Shown in pieces: positions 7,113 through 14,647 of a DNA stretch of 64,000 nt (position 1 is the first letter of the stretch; each line of letters opens with the position of its first letter). The position numbers were made by a program, and so were the translations under genes. The notes beneath the pieces were generated by a model. That model was not told the DNA's origin. It ran no database searches and saw only the letters and a program-made list of their open reading frames with translations. The stretch comes from Burkholderia dolosa (GTDB lineage Bacteria; Pseudomonadota; Gammaproteobacteria; Burkholderiales; Burkholderiaceae): assembly GCF_902499135.1 (NCBI RefSeq), contig NZ_CABVPR010000006.1, forward strand, positions 62,001-126,000, written 5' to 3'.

Positions 7113-7387
7113 AGAAGGTCCGCACATTCTGCGCTGTCCGGCTGGGGCGAAAGCCGTCGAGCGTCCGCGGTCCCACGATCAGGCGGAGCGGCACGTATGA
7201 GGTGCCGCTCGGCCGCACTGTTATCGAAATCCGTGGCCCCGGAGGTAGTGGCGCGGGTGCAGTCAGTTCGGTGACCGGCGTTGGTTGTTTCGGTGATCGA
7301 CTGATTCTTGAAGGCCGCGCTGGAGGGCATTCACTGTTTCGAACGGTAAGGAATAGCCGATCCACCCATGCCCGGGATGACGAATGA
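7109..7387 (+). CDS. Possible small phage protein (92 aa)
   Basis: A 92-codon frame whose GTG overlaps the stop of the Cro-like gene (GTGA) and follows a GAGGGAG ribosome-binding sequence. The N-terminal half (GTYEVPLGRTVIEIRGPG) reads like beta structure; the C-terminal 30 residues overlap the convergent gene at 7263-7643 and look random. No family is recognised. The overlap geometry is the only good argument for translation. Confidence 0.35.
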   Translation: MKKVRTFCAVRLGRKPSSVRGPTIRRSGTYEVPLGRTVIEIRGPGGSGAGAVSSVTGVGCFGDRLILEGRAGGHSLFRTVRNSRSTHARDDE

Positions 7388-7643
7388 GCAGCGCAAACCG
7401 ATCGTTCATTTCGTCGTACGCCCATCGCATCGGCGGATCGTCGGCCACGTTTTGCATGTTCGCCATCGGTGGCGCCTCGAGCGGAATAGCAGGAAGCATT
7501 TCTGCGCGAACTCTGGCCAGGTCGGCGATGAAGTCCGAAATGTTTTCCGACGTGTATGTGCAGCCCTCCGGGGACGTGACGACGTTGACCCGATGAGTCT
7601 TGTCGTCGAGTTCGTAGAGGCGCAGTTCGAGTTGTTGTGACAT
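7263..7643 (-). CDS. Hypothetical phage protein (126 aa)
   Basis: A 126-residue protein with natural amino-acid composition, beginning MSQQLELRLYELDDKTHRVN and including SENISDFIADLARVRAEMLP and RHPGHGWIGYSLPFETVNAL. It is leftward, opposite to the surrounding rightward operon, and points at the Cro-like gene. A GGGG-rich site precedes the ATG. Function unknown. Its position downstream of cro and opposite in direction suggests a separately controlled lysogen gene. Confidence 0.6.
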   Translation of the reverse strand: MSQQLELRLYELDDKTHRVNVVTSPEGCTYTSENISDFIADLARVRAEMLPAIPLEAPPMANMQNVADDPPMRWAYDEMNDRFALLIRHPGHGWIGYSLPFETVNALQRGLQESVDHRNNQRRSPN

Positions 7644-7764
7644 GCGAACCCCGTTGTGAATGGATTGAGGAAGGGAAGAGCCTTGATTCTCGCATAGCGG
7701 CAGTTCGCATCTTTCGCAGTTGGCCGGGTGTTGTCCTGGCCTTTATTTCGAGCCTGGCCCAACC

Positions 7765-7794
7765 GGGTAAGCAAGTGGGTAATCAACTGGGTAA
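7765..7794 (+). repeat. Three GGGTAA repeats at exact 12-bp spacing
   Basis: GGGTAA occurs at 7765-7770, 7777-7782 and 7789-7794, each starting 12 bp after the last, in the 166-bp gap between the leftward gene at 7263-7643 and the ATG at 7810. The period is close to one helical turn. The spacing suggests a binding site for a regulator or a direct-repeat promoter element. Confidence 0.55.
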
Positions 7795-7809
7795 CGATTG
7801 ATTTTTCGT

Positions 7810-8184
7810 ATGAACCAGACCGAATTCAGGATGTTCGCGCCGTGGGTACAGGCTGCGACGTTGCCGGAGGCAGAGATTGAGGCAATGACGTTCGAGGACT
7901 GCCTCGCTCGCGCACTCGAGCTCGGCCTTCGCCGCTTCGACCGAAAAACGCTCGCGCGCAACTGCGACATCCACTATCCGCACTTCGCGGACCTCGTCGC
8001 CGGCCGCCGGCCGTTCCCCGCCACGAAGCTCCACCTGTTCTGCATGTTCACGGGCTGCGACTATCCGCGGCAATGGCTCGCCGTGCAGGAGCGCAAGGCG
8101 GTCGAGGAGTATCGCCGACTCAGCCAACGAGCGATCGGTGAGTTCGTCCAACAGGCCTTTGGTCAGCGGCAGGCGGCGGCATGA
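7810..8184 (+). CDS. Phage regulatory-type protein (124 aa), possible CII-position gene
   Basis: A 124-residue protein with the segment RFDRKTLARNCDIHYPHFAD followed by LVAGRRPFPATKLHLFCMFTG, which has the form of a DNA-binding helix-turn-helix domain. The C-terminal helix region (AVQERKAVEEYRRLSQRAIG) may oligomerise. The ATG at 7810 was preferred over an upstream TTG. It is the first gene of the rightward replication operon, where CII-like or Roi-like regulators usually lie, and its stop overlaps the next ATG. Function is inferred from position and fold only. Confidence 0.6.
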   Translation: MNQTEFRMFAPWVQAATLPEAEIEAMTFEDCLARALELGLRRFDRKTLARNCDIHYPHFADLVAGRRPFPATKLHLFCMFTGCDYPRQWLAVQERKAVEEYRRLSQRAIGEFVQQAFGQRQAAA

Positions 8185-8402
8185 CCATGATCCTCAGCGA
8201 CCGCGACATCGGCAAGCTGTTCGTCCGCAAGCTCGGTCGCCCCATGACGTACCTCGGCGTCGTCGAGGAAAAGCACCTGTTCATCTTCCGCGATCCTCCG
8301 CAGGACTACCTCGCGTTCCGTCCGGACCAACTCTGGATGCTGGAGCGCGTGCGGCCGGAGGCGGCCCCGATCGACAACACGAAGGAGGGCGGCTCGTGCT
8401 GA
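8181..8402 (+). CDS. Hypothetical phage protein (73 aa)
   Basis: A 73-residue protein starting in an ATGA overlap with the gene before. It contains LFVRKLGRPMTYLGVVEEKHLF and DQLWMLERV, suggesting a small beta-rich fold. No family is recognised. It is probably co-translated with the upstream regulator. Confidence 0.6.
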   Translation: MTMILSDRDIGKLFVRKLGRPMTYLGVVEEKHLFIFRDPPQDYLAFRPDQLWMLERVRPEAAPIDNTKEGGSC

Positions 8403-8458
8403 CCTCATTGCAGTGCATCAGCTTGCTGGGCAGCGCAACGGCAATGCGTACATGGCGC

Positions 8459-9106
8459 CTAGTCGACCTGTGCACCTCTGCCGGCGTGGATGGCGCGGGA
8501 TGCGTCGCCGCACGTCTTTGCTGCACGTGCCAGCATGCCAATCGCGTCGGAGATAAGGCTGCTGGCGGCAGTCATGGCGCTTTTCCTCGAAGCGGGACTC
8601 CATCTGTTGTTTTCGGCTTCTGCGTCGATGAAGGTCAACGCCACATGCAGTCGATCTTGTGCAGCAGCAATATTGTCGGCACAGAAATGGGGGAGTGGGA
8701 TAAGTGCCCGAACTTGATCGAGCGTGCAAATTTCGAGAGTCCGGAGGTCGTAGCCGAGCGTTTCCAAATCTACGCGGGCAATTTGTTTGCTCACGGCAAC
8801 ATCGATTGTCCCCTTCAGCGCAACGAGCCGAGCGATAGCCACTGTGAGGCGGTTTGTGATTCCGGAAGCTGTTACTCGCGCCATTGCGGCCTCATCCCGT
8901 ACACGCCGACGCTGGTCGGTGAAGCTGACATAAAGGGCGACGGCCACCGCGCCACATGTGCCGATCGTAGTAGCAACGTCCCAGAAGTCCTTTTGGGACC
9001 CGGACGACTGCGCGACGATTGTCCACACGCGAGCCAAAGCGACGAACGCTATTCCGAGGAGCAGCCAAACCGCGGCCAGATGAGTGATTTGCCACGCGCG
9101 TTTCAC
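8459..9106 (-). CDS. Antisense-oriented phage membrane protein (215 aa)
   Basis: A leftward gene within the otherwise rightward early operon. It starts at GTG (9104-9106) with GGGGGA just upstream. The 215-residue product has two hydrophobic segments near the N-terminus (ITHLAAVWLLLGIAFVALAR, then TIGTCGAVAVALYVSF), followed by a long soluble helical domain. This topology, two spans and a cytoplasmic tail, is seen in many phage cargo proteins. No family is recognised. Its orientation suggests its own promoter, hence possible expression in the lysogen. Confidence 0.65.
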   Translation of the reverse strand: MKRAWQITHLAAVWLLLGIAFVALARVWTIVAQSSGSQKDFWDVATTIGTCGAVAVALYVSFTDQRRRVRDEAAMARVTASGITNRLTVAIARLVALKGTIDVAVSKQIARVDLETLGYDLRTLEICTLDQVRALIPLPHFCADNIAAAQDRLHVALTFIDAEAENNRWSPASRKSAMTAASSLISDAIGMLARAAKTCGDASRAIHAGRGAQVD

Positions 9107-9159
9107 GATTCCCCCGTTAGTGATTTTGGGGCGATCGTAGCATGGCCGTCGGAGGCAGC

Positions 9160-9630
9160 ATGAACCTCGTAATCGTCCCAATCTCGCTCGAGGAGGCGAA
9201 CGCGTTCGTCGCCGAGCACCACCGGCATCATGCACCCGTGGTCGGCCACAAGTTCAGCATCGCGGTCGCCGACGACATGCTGATGGGCCGAGACGACTGC
9301 ATGGGTGTCTGCGGGGTTGCGATCGTCGGCCGCCCTGTCGCGCGCGGCAATGACGACGGCTGGACACTCGAGGTCACGCGCTGTTGCACCGACGGCACGC
9401 GCAACGCGTGTTCGGCGCTGTATGGCGCGGCATGGCGCGCGGCGCGCGCGCTCGGTTACGCGCGGCTCATCACCTACACACTGCCGGCCGAGGGCGGCGC
9501 CAGTTTGCGCGGCGCCGGTTGGCGCCTCGTTGGCGCGCGCGGCGGCGGCAACTGGAACACGCCCGCGCGGCCGCGCGTCGACACGGCGGCGCAACTGCGC
9601 GGGCAGAAGCTGCTTTGGGAGGCTTCGTGA
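9160..9630 (+). CDS. XF1762-family phage protein
   Basis: A 156-residue protein starting MNLVIVPISLEEANAFVAEH with HHRHHAPVVGHKFSIAV close behind, the hallmark of the XF1762 family found in many prophages. Later segments (VAIVGRPVAR, WTLEVTRCCTDGTRNACSAL, GYARLITYTL) look like a GNAT-type acyltransferase fold, though the activity is unproven. GGAGG lies 5 bp ahead of the chosen ATG. Its stop overlaps the GTG of the PP-loop gene, so the two are translationally coupled and may work together. Confidence 0.8.
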   Translation: MNLVIVPISLEEANAFVAEHHRHHAPVVGHKFSIAVADDMLMGRDDCMGVCGVAIVGRPVARGNDDGWTLEVTRCCTDGTRNACSALYGAAWRAARALGYARLITYTLPAEGGASLRGAGWRLVGARGGGNWNTPARPRVDTAAQLRGQKLLWEAS

Positions 9631-10604
9631 CCGATCGCCAGACCCTTCACGTTGTCTCGCTGTCGGGCGGCAAGGACAGCACCGCGACGCTGCTCGTCGC
9701 GCTCGAGCTGCACGGTCGTGAAAGCGTTCGCGCAGTGTTCGCCGACACCGGCAACGAGCACGAGTCGACGTACGAATACGCGCTTGAATACCTGCCGCGC
9801 GTGCTCGACATCACCGTCGACGTGGTGCGCGCCGACTTCACCGACGAATTTGCGACGAAGCGCGCGAATCTCGCTCGGATCGCTGCGGGCGAGCCTGAAT
9901 CCGCAGTCTACGGAAAGCGGCAATTCAATTACGCGTGGACCGCCGAGGCAGCTGCGCGCGCGCTCGAACTTCTGCATCCGACCGGCAACCCGTATCTCGA
10001 CGTGTGCATGCTGAAGGGGGGATTCCCATCGAGGAAGCGCCAGTACTGCACCGAGTACCTGAAACGCAACCCGATCACCGAGTACCAGCTCGAGCTCATT
10101 GACCGCGGGTTTGCCGTCGAGTCATGGCAGGGCGTGCGGGCCGACGAGAGCGAGGCGCGCAGGTGGTTACCGTCGTACGAGGATCGGGGCGGCTACTACG
10201 CTGTCTATCGGCCGATCCTGCGCTGGAACGTGGATGACGTTTTCGAAGCGCACACGCTCGCCGGCATCAGGCCGAACCCGCTCTATCGCCAGGGGATGTC
10301 GCGCGTCGGGTGCATGCCATGCATCAATTCGTCGAAGGCTGAGCTGCGCGAAATTGCACGCAGGTTTCCGGAGCACATCGAGCGGATCGCCGAATGGGAA
10401 CGTCTCGTTACGACAGTCTGCCGGCCGCGCTCGCCGGCGACCTTCATGCACCTAAGCGGCCGCGGCGGCCATACCGGCGCCGCGTCGCATATCTGGCAGG
10501 TAGTCGAGTGGGCCAAGACCACGCGCGGCGGCCGGCAGTACGACCTTCTCGCGGACGCCGAGCCGGCGACCGCCTGCGCCTCGGCGTATGGACTTTGCGA
10601 ATGA
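9627..10604 (+). CDS. PAPS reductase/PP-loop superfamily phage enzyme
   Basis: A 325-residue protein with the PP-loop SGGKDS at residues 13-18, which binds ATP and adenylates a substrate. FADTGNEH follows, as in PAPS reductases and DndC-like proteins. Cysteines at VCMLKG, QYCTEY and VGCMPC could hold an iron-sulfur cluster. Phage members are often associated with DNA or nucleotide modification, but no substrate is established. It begins at a GTG overlapping the XF1762 stop (GTGA) and overlaps the replication gene by 4 bp. True sulfate assimilation is unlikely in this phage context. Confidence 0.8.
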   Translation: MTDRQTLHVVSLSGGKDSTATLLVALELHGRESVRAVFADTGNEHESTYEYALEYLPRVLDITVDVVRADFTDEFATKRANLARIAAGEPESAVYGKRQFNYAWTAEAAARALELLHPTGNPYLDVCMLKGGFPSRKRQYCTEYLKRNPITEYQLELIDRGFAVESWQGVRADESEARRWLPSYEDRGGYYAVYRPILRWNVDDVFEAHTLAGIRPNPLYRQGMSRVGCMPCINSSKAELREIARRFPEHIERIAEWERLVTTVCRPRSPATFMHLSGRGGHTGAASHIWQVVEWAKTTRGGRQYDLLADAEPATACASAYGLCE

Positions 10605-11704
10605 ACGACCTCCCGAATCCTCTCACCCCAGCGGATTGCGATCTGCGTGACTTCCCGTTCATGCCGCTCGACGTCGTGCGCCTGCGTGACAGCGACATCG
10701 CGGCGCTGTCGACTGCCGACGAGTTCCGCGCGGCGGTGCTGCTCTGGTGTGCAGCGTGGCACCAGATGCCGGCCGCGTCGCTTCCCGATGACGATCGAGT
10801 GCTCGCACAACTGGCCGGCTACGGCCGCGTTGTCGCCGAATGGCGAAAGGTGCGCGCGGGTGCACTGCGTGGTTGGGTGAAGTGCTCCGACGGACGCCTG
10901 TATCACCCCGTCGTCGCCGAGAAGGCGCGCGACGCGTGGTCCGCGAAGCACGAGCAGCGCTACAAGACCGAGTGCGCGCGCATCAAGAAGCACAACCAGC
11001 GCCACGGGACCGACATCGAATTCCCGACTTTCGAGGAATTTTTGTCCCCGGACTATCGCAATCCAGTCCCGAGGGACAAACGCAAATTGTCCCCAGGGAC
11101 AAACGACAAACGTCCCTCGGGACAAACACATGGTGTCCCCCCGACTGTCCCTCGGGAAACAGCATCCAAGGGACAGGGAGAGGGAGAAGTAAACCTAAAG
11201 ACAAGCGGCGGCGGCATAGCACAGGCAGTAGCGGGCGACCCGCCGAACGCCGCCGCCGCGTTCGTCGAAATCCTGCGCTCGAGCGGCGTCGGCTTCACCG
11301 CGAACGACGAGCGGGTGCACGGCTGGCCGACGCGTGGCGCCACGCCCGACGACCTGCGAACCGCCATCGCGACGGGCCGAAAGCGCCGTGAGCGAGAGGG
11401 CAGCGGGCAACCGCTCAACGTCGGCCTGCTCGACCTGATCCTCGGCGACCTGCTGTCCGCGCGCACCGCGAAGCCCGCGACGGGGATACGCACCGTCGCC
11501 GACTGGTGGCGCTCGTGGACCGGCATCGTCGAACACGGGCGAACGCTCGGCATCGAGCAGGGGACCGACGAGCAGCCGTTCGATTTCAAGCTGCGCGTGT
11601 TCAACGCGGCCGGCGACGGCCCGTGGTGGGATGACCACAACCGCGCATTCCGCAACACTGCCGGCCCGGTCGCGGTCGGCGCGCTTCTGGGGGAAGGGCG
11701 ATGA
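10601..11704 (+). CDS. DUF1376-domain phage replication protein with embedded origin-like repeats
   Basis: A 367-residue protein whose first 110 residues match DUF1376 (FMPLDVVRLRDSDIAALSTA, VLLWCAAWHQMPAASLPDDD), common at the start of phage replication proteins. A low-complexity linker at residues 145-195 is encoded by multiple GGGACA repeats, then a C-terminal domain follows (TVADWWRSWTGIVEHGRTLG). It occupies the place of lambda O: middle of the early operon with repeats inside the gene. The ATG overlaps the previous stop (ATGA). Initiation of phage replication is the likely role; no helicase motif is visible. Confidence 0.8.
   Translation: MNDLPNPLTPADCDLRDFPFMPLDVVRLRDSDIAALSTADEFRAAVLLWCAAWHQMPAASLPDDDRVLAQLAGYGRVVAEWRKVRAGALRGWVKCSDGRLYHPVVAEKARDAWSAKHEQRYKTECARIKKHNQRHGTDIEFPTFEEFLSPDYRNPVPRDKRKLSPGTNDKRPSGQTHGVPPTVPRETASKGQGEGEVNLKTSGGGIAQAVAGDPPNAAAAFVEILRSSGVGFTANDERVHGWPTRGATPDDLRTAIATGRKRREREGSGQPLNVGLLDLILGDLLSARTAKPATGIRTVADWWRSWTGIVEHGRTLGIEQGTDEQPFDFKLRVFNAAGDGPWWDDHNRAFRNTAGPVAVGALLGEGR
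11042..11175. repeat. Iteron-like GGGACA cluster, candidate phage replication origin
   Basis: Eight copies of GGGACA or its complement TGTCCC lie in 134 bp. Forward copies are at 11073, 11096, 11119 and 11170; reverse copies at about 11043, 11088, 11134 and 11146. The GGGACAAA(C) copies fall in all three reading frames of the host gene (RDK, GTN, GQT), so the conserved unit is DNA rather than protein. The forward copies at 11073, 11096 and 11119 are 23 bp apart, about two helical turns. Confidence 0.7.
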
Positions 11705-11961
11705 ACTGCAAAGTCGGCGACATGGCCGTGATCACGCGGGGCAAAGCCCGCGACCGCATCGTCGAGGTGAAGGCGCCGTACGGCGACTACCTGCACTTCG
11801 GCTTCTGCTGGTACGTCGAAGCGCCCGCTCCGATCCCAGCGACGGACGTTGTCACGTTTCGGCCGTGCGAGCTTAAGACCGGATGGATTCCGGACGCGTG
11901 GCTGCGCCCGGTCAGCGGCGTGCCGGTGGCCGATGACGTGACGGACGAGGTGACGGCATGA
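11701..11961 (+). CDS. Small phage protein (86 aa), KOW/SH3-like
   Basis: An 86-residue protein beginning MNCKVGDMAVITRGKARDRI with the conserved end WIPDAWLRPVSG. Such small barrel-like proteins occur in many prophages without known role. It resembles the SOS-linked protein at 6144-6467 at both ends. ATGA overlaps on both sides place it in a tightly coupled operon between the replication gene and rusA. Confidence 0.65.
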   Translation: MNCKVGDMAVITRGKARDRIVEVKAPYGDYLHFGFCWYVEAPAPIPATDVVTFRPCELKTGWIPDAWLRPVSGVPVADDVTDEVTA

Positions 11962-12428
11962 CGCACGACCTGCTGATCGCCGCGCCGGTCATCGCACGCC
12001 GCGTCGTCTTCGTCGTACCCGGCAAGCCGGTCGCGAAAGGGCGGCCGCGCTTCGTACGGCGCGGGCCGCACGTCCGCACGTACACCCCCGAGCCGACGGA
12101 GCGCTACGAGAACCTCGTGAAGATGGCCGCCCGCGAGGCCATGCGCGACGACGAGCCGTACTCCGGCCCGGTGCGCCTGATCGTCGACATCGGCGTGCCG
12201 ATTCCGGCCAGCTGGTCGCAGCGGCGTCAACGCGAGGCCGCGGCGGGCGCGATAGGCGCCACGAAGAAGCCGGACGCGGACAACGTTGTCAAGGCGTTGA
12301 AGGACGGCATGAACGGCGTGGTCTACGGAGACGACGGGCAAGTCGTCGACCTCTGGGTATCGAAGCGCTACGCGACCACGCCGGGCGTGCGCATCGAAGC
12401 AATTGAACTGAACCTGCAGCGAGCATAG
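11958..12428 (+). CDS. RusA-family Holliday junction endonuclease
   Basis: A 156-residue protein with the RusA signature: VPGKPVAKGRPRF near the start, then KKPDADNVVKALKDGMNGVV and GDDGQVV, which supplies the catalytic acidic residues (Asp106, Asp108, Asp125, Asp126). RusA dimers cut four-way junctions, and phage versions process branched DNA before packaging. Length equals the family norm. It overlaps the preceding gene by 4 bp. Confidence 0.92.
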   Translation: MTHDLLIAAPVIARRVVFVVPGKPVAKGRPRFVRRGPHVRTYTPEPTERYENLVKMAAREAMRDDEPYSGPVRLIVDIGVPIPASWSQRRQREAAAGAIGATKKPDADNVVKALKDGMNGVVYGDDGQVVDLWVSKRYATTPGVRIEAIELNLQRA

Positions 12429-12438
12429 GGAGGGCCCT

Positions 12439-12768
12439 TTGAAAACGAAACCCACGAAAATCACCCTCGACACGGTGCTGTCGGTCATGAAGCCGGGCCG
12501 GCGCTACACGGCGCACGATCTCGCGCGCAGCGCAGGTGTGCCGCTGTCGACCGTGCGGCATTTGCTGGCAAGCGACCGCGCGATGACGCGCGTCGACATC
12601 AAGCGCGGAGAGCGGCGCGGCCAGATGTTCTCGCTCGCCGGCACGTGCGCAGGCAGCGGCCACGTCGACACGCGCATCCGCACGGACTTCACGAGCCACC
12701 TCACCGGGTACGGCGGTTGGCTCAGCAGCGTGCAGGCGCTCGCCATGACGACGCGAGGTGCGCGATGA
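12439..12768 (+). CDS. Phage HTH protein (109 aa)
   Basis: A 109-residue protein starting at TTG (12439) behind a GGGAGGG ribosome binding site. A winged-helix-like region covers about residues 8-60: TLDTVLSVMKPGRRYTAHDL then ARSAGVPLSTVRHLLASDRA, as in small replication or transcription accessory proteins of phages. The rest (TGYGGWLSSVQALAMTTRG) is unassigned. It is followed by an ATGA overlap with the Q-like gene. Confidence 0.6.
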   Translation: MKTKPTKITLDTVLSVMKPGRRYTAHDLARSAGVPLSTVRHLLASDRAMTRVDIKRGERRGQMFSLAGTCAGSGHVDTRIRTDFTSHLTGYGGWLSSVQALAMTTRGAR

Positions 12769-13196
12769 GCGGCTTCGAGAGCATCGAAGAGCGGCTCGAC
12801 AACTGGGGGGCGACGGTGCGCTCGCCGCGGTTCAAGCCGGAGGTCTGCGCGCAGTGGGCGCGGCTGCACGTCGCGCTGCGCGACAAGGCGCTCGCCGAAA
12901 TGCCGATCCCGCCCGAGCAGAAGGACGGCTGGCTCGTTGAGGCGGCATGGTCGGCGATGCCGAACCACGTGGCGAAGTGGGTGCTGAAGTACACGTACGT
13001 CTGGCGCATGGCGCCCGACCAGGTGCAGACGCGGATGCGGAAGGCGCACGGTGCGGTGCTGCGCGGCCGGCGCTTCGAGCTCGTGCTCGCCGACGCGCAC
13101 CGCGCGATCTCGCAGAGCATCGTGAAGCTGACCGCAGACTCGGTCATCAGAAAAATTGCGTCGACCGGTTGTAAACCGCCGGAATCTGTTCTATGA
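12765..13196 (+). CDS. Q-like late antitermination protein (by position)
   Basis: A 143-residue helical protein (FESIEERLDNWGATVRSPRF near the start, then WVLKYTYVWRMAPDQVQTRM), similar in form to the small phage antitermination Q proteins of several prophages. It is the last early gene. A strong promoter begins inside its last codons and a terminator follows within 110 bp, the exact Q, pR-prime, tR-prime arrangement. Function is inferred mainly from this context. Confidence 0.65.
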   Translation: MSGFESIEERLDNWGATVRSPRFKPEVCAQWARLHVALRDKALAEMPIPPEQKDGWLVEAAWSAMPNHVAKWVLKYTYVWRMAPDQVQTRMRKAHGAVLRGRRFELVLADAHRAISQSIVKLTADSVIRKIASTGCKPPESVL

Positions 13197-13197
13197 T
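13169..13197 (+). promoter_or_regulatory. Late promoter (pR-prime type)
   Basis: TTGTAA (13169-13174), 17-bp spacer and TATGAT (13192-13197) form a good sigma-70 promoter overlapping the end of the Q-like gene. Transcription would start near 13204 and meet a terminator 70-100 nt later unless modified by the antiterminator. Confidence 0.7.
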
Positions 13198-13272
13198 CCT
13201 CGGCAGATTACCGATTCCGCCTTGCGCGTGAGCTTTTGCTTCCCGGTTGGGAGGCAGACGCGCGAGGATACG

Positions 13273-13304
13273 AAGCCCCGTAGGCGAAAGCCACGGGGCT
13301 TTTT
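13273..13304 (+). terminator. tR-prime-like terminator ahead of the late genes
   Basis: AAGCCCCGT (13273-13281) pairs with ACGGGGCTT (13293-13301) around an 11-base loop and ends in a T-run through 13304. It lies between the late promoter and the first late gene, so late transcription must pass it. Confidence 0.8.
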
Positions 13305-13320
13305 GCATTGGAGTGCCGCC

Positions 13321-13500
13321 ATGGGTTTCCGCATCCTCGAATCTCGCATGTACCGCGATCCGATGCTCGTGCTGGAGGCTAAGCAGGAGGCCGAGCAGCG
13401 CGAGCGGCAGCGGCAGGCGCGCAGGAAGGAGCCGAGCCCTGCGCGCCGCGCGGCCGAGGCGCTGTTCGATCTGCCGCCGCGACTGGAAAGCGCGGCATGA
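13321..13500 (+). CDS. Small phage protein (59 aa)
   Basis: A 59-residue basic and Glu-rich helical protein (MLVLEAKQEAEQRERQRQAR and on). The ATG has GGAG about 8 bp upstream, and the stop overlaps the ATG of the next gene (ATGA). No family is recognised. It is the first gene of the late operon. Confidence 0.6.
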   Translation: MGFRILESRMYRDPMLVLEAKQEAEQRERQRQARRKEPSPARRAAEALFDLPPRLESAA

Positions 13501-14150
13501 CCCGAGTGCAAAAGGCGGAGCCCGCCAGCAATCGGCCCATGCCGCCCGACGCGCTCTTCGACGGCTCGAACTGGTTCCGCTACCTCGCGCCGGCCGACGG
13601 CGTCAACGACTGGGTGCACCACACGTTCCTGCGCGACGGCGCGCCGCTGCACAACGAAGACCACGCGCACCTGATCGACGCCGATGTCGCCTATCTCTGG
13701 GCGGCCGCCGAGAACGTCCGCCAGATGCGCCGCGTCGTCGGTCAGTGCGAAGAAGTGACGATCCGCGCCGGCGGCTGGCAGCGCGCCCGGCAGGAGCAGC
13801 AGCTCTGCGAGTGGTTCGGCCGCGTGCCGGCGTTCCTGATCACGCTCGACGCGCACTACGCGCGCGAGTGCAGCGATCTGGAATGGTGCGCGCTGGTCGA
13901 GCACGAGCTGTATCACATCGGCCAGCGCACCGACGAGTTCGGCGCGCCGGCTTTCTCGAAGGACGGCATGCCGAAGCTCGGCATCCGCGGGCACGACGTC
14001 GAGGAATTCGTCGGCATCGTCAGGCGCTACGGCGTCGGTGGCGGTGCCGGCGACACCGCGAAGCTGGTCGACGCCGCCCGCCACGCGCCAGAGGTCGGCC
14101 ACGCCGACATCGCGCGCGCCTGCGGCACCTGCATCCTGCGGGCCGCGTAA
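13497..14150 (+). CDS. Putative phage metallopeptidase (HExxH)
   Basis: A 217-residue protein with a zinc-peptidase motif HELYH at residues 136-140 (His136, Glu137, His140) within VEHELYHIGQ, and a further conserved HDVEEF downstream that may provide the third ligand. Phage proteins of this type lie just ahead of the terminase genes in many prophages, but the substrate is unknown. ATGA overlap with the preceding gene. Confidence 0.75.
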   Translation: MTRVQKAEPASNRPMPPDALFDGSNWFRYLAPADGVNDWVHHTFLRDGAPLHNEDHAHLIDADVAYLWAAAENVRQMRRVVGQCEEVTIRAGGWQRARQEQQLCEWFGRVPAFLITLDAHYARECSDLEWCALVEHELYHIGQRTDEFGAPAFSKDGMPKLGIRGHDVEEFVGIVRRYGVGGGAGDTAKLVDAARHAPEVGHADIARACGTCILRAA

Positions 14151-14167
14151 CCGAACGTTTTCCCGCT

Positions 14168-14647
14168 ATGGCAGCACTTCCCGACGCGATCAAGGTGTAC
14201 ATCGTCCAGTCGCTCGCATGCTTCGACACGATCTCGCGGGTCGCGAAGGCCGTGCGCGAGGAATTTGGCGTCGAAGTGTCGCCGCAGCAGTGCGAGCGCT
14301 ACGACCCGACGAAGCGCGCCGGCTCGACGCTGAGCAAGAAGTACCGGGAGATCTTCGAGCGCACGCGCGAGGAATTCCTGAAGGACACGTCGCGCATCGG
14401 CGTGTCGCATCGAGCCGTGCGCTTGCGTGCGCTGGATCGCGCCGTCGCAGTCGCCGAGCAGCGCGGTAACTTGCCGCTGATGGCCCAACTGCTGGAGCAG
14501 GCTGCGAAGGAGGCGGGCGACGCGTTCACGAACCGGCGTCAGCTCGAGCATACAGGGAGGGACGGCGGCCCAATCGAGAACAGGACGGTCGTCGTCGATG
14601 AACAGCAGGTTGCAGCCGCCGTCGCCAAACTCGAAGACGAGTATTGA
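14168..14647 (+). CDS. Terminase small subunit-like protein (DUF2280)
   Basis: A 159-residue protein matching DUF2280: [20 protein letters not shown], then [20 protein letters not shown]. The HTH-like N-terminal half would bind the packaging site; the rest is helical. It overlaps the large terminase gene by 50 bp in another frame, the usual pairing of terminase subunits. Confidence 0.8.
   Translation: MAALPDAIKVYIVQSLACFDTISRVAKAVREEFGVEVSPQQCERYDPTKRAGSTLSKKYREIFERTREEFLKDTSRIGVSHRAVRLRALDRAVAVAEQRGNLPLMAQLLEQAAKEAGDAFTNRRQLEHTGRDGGPIENRTVVVDEQQVAAAVAKLEDEY

Noticed and set aside
8138-9163. A 341-codon plus-strand frame
   Set aside because: It is antisense to a gene with membrane spans and a ribosome site (8459-9106), and its composition is rich in Ser, Cys and Arg without pattern.
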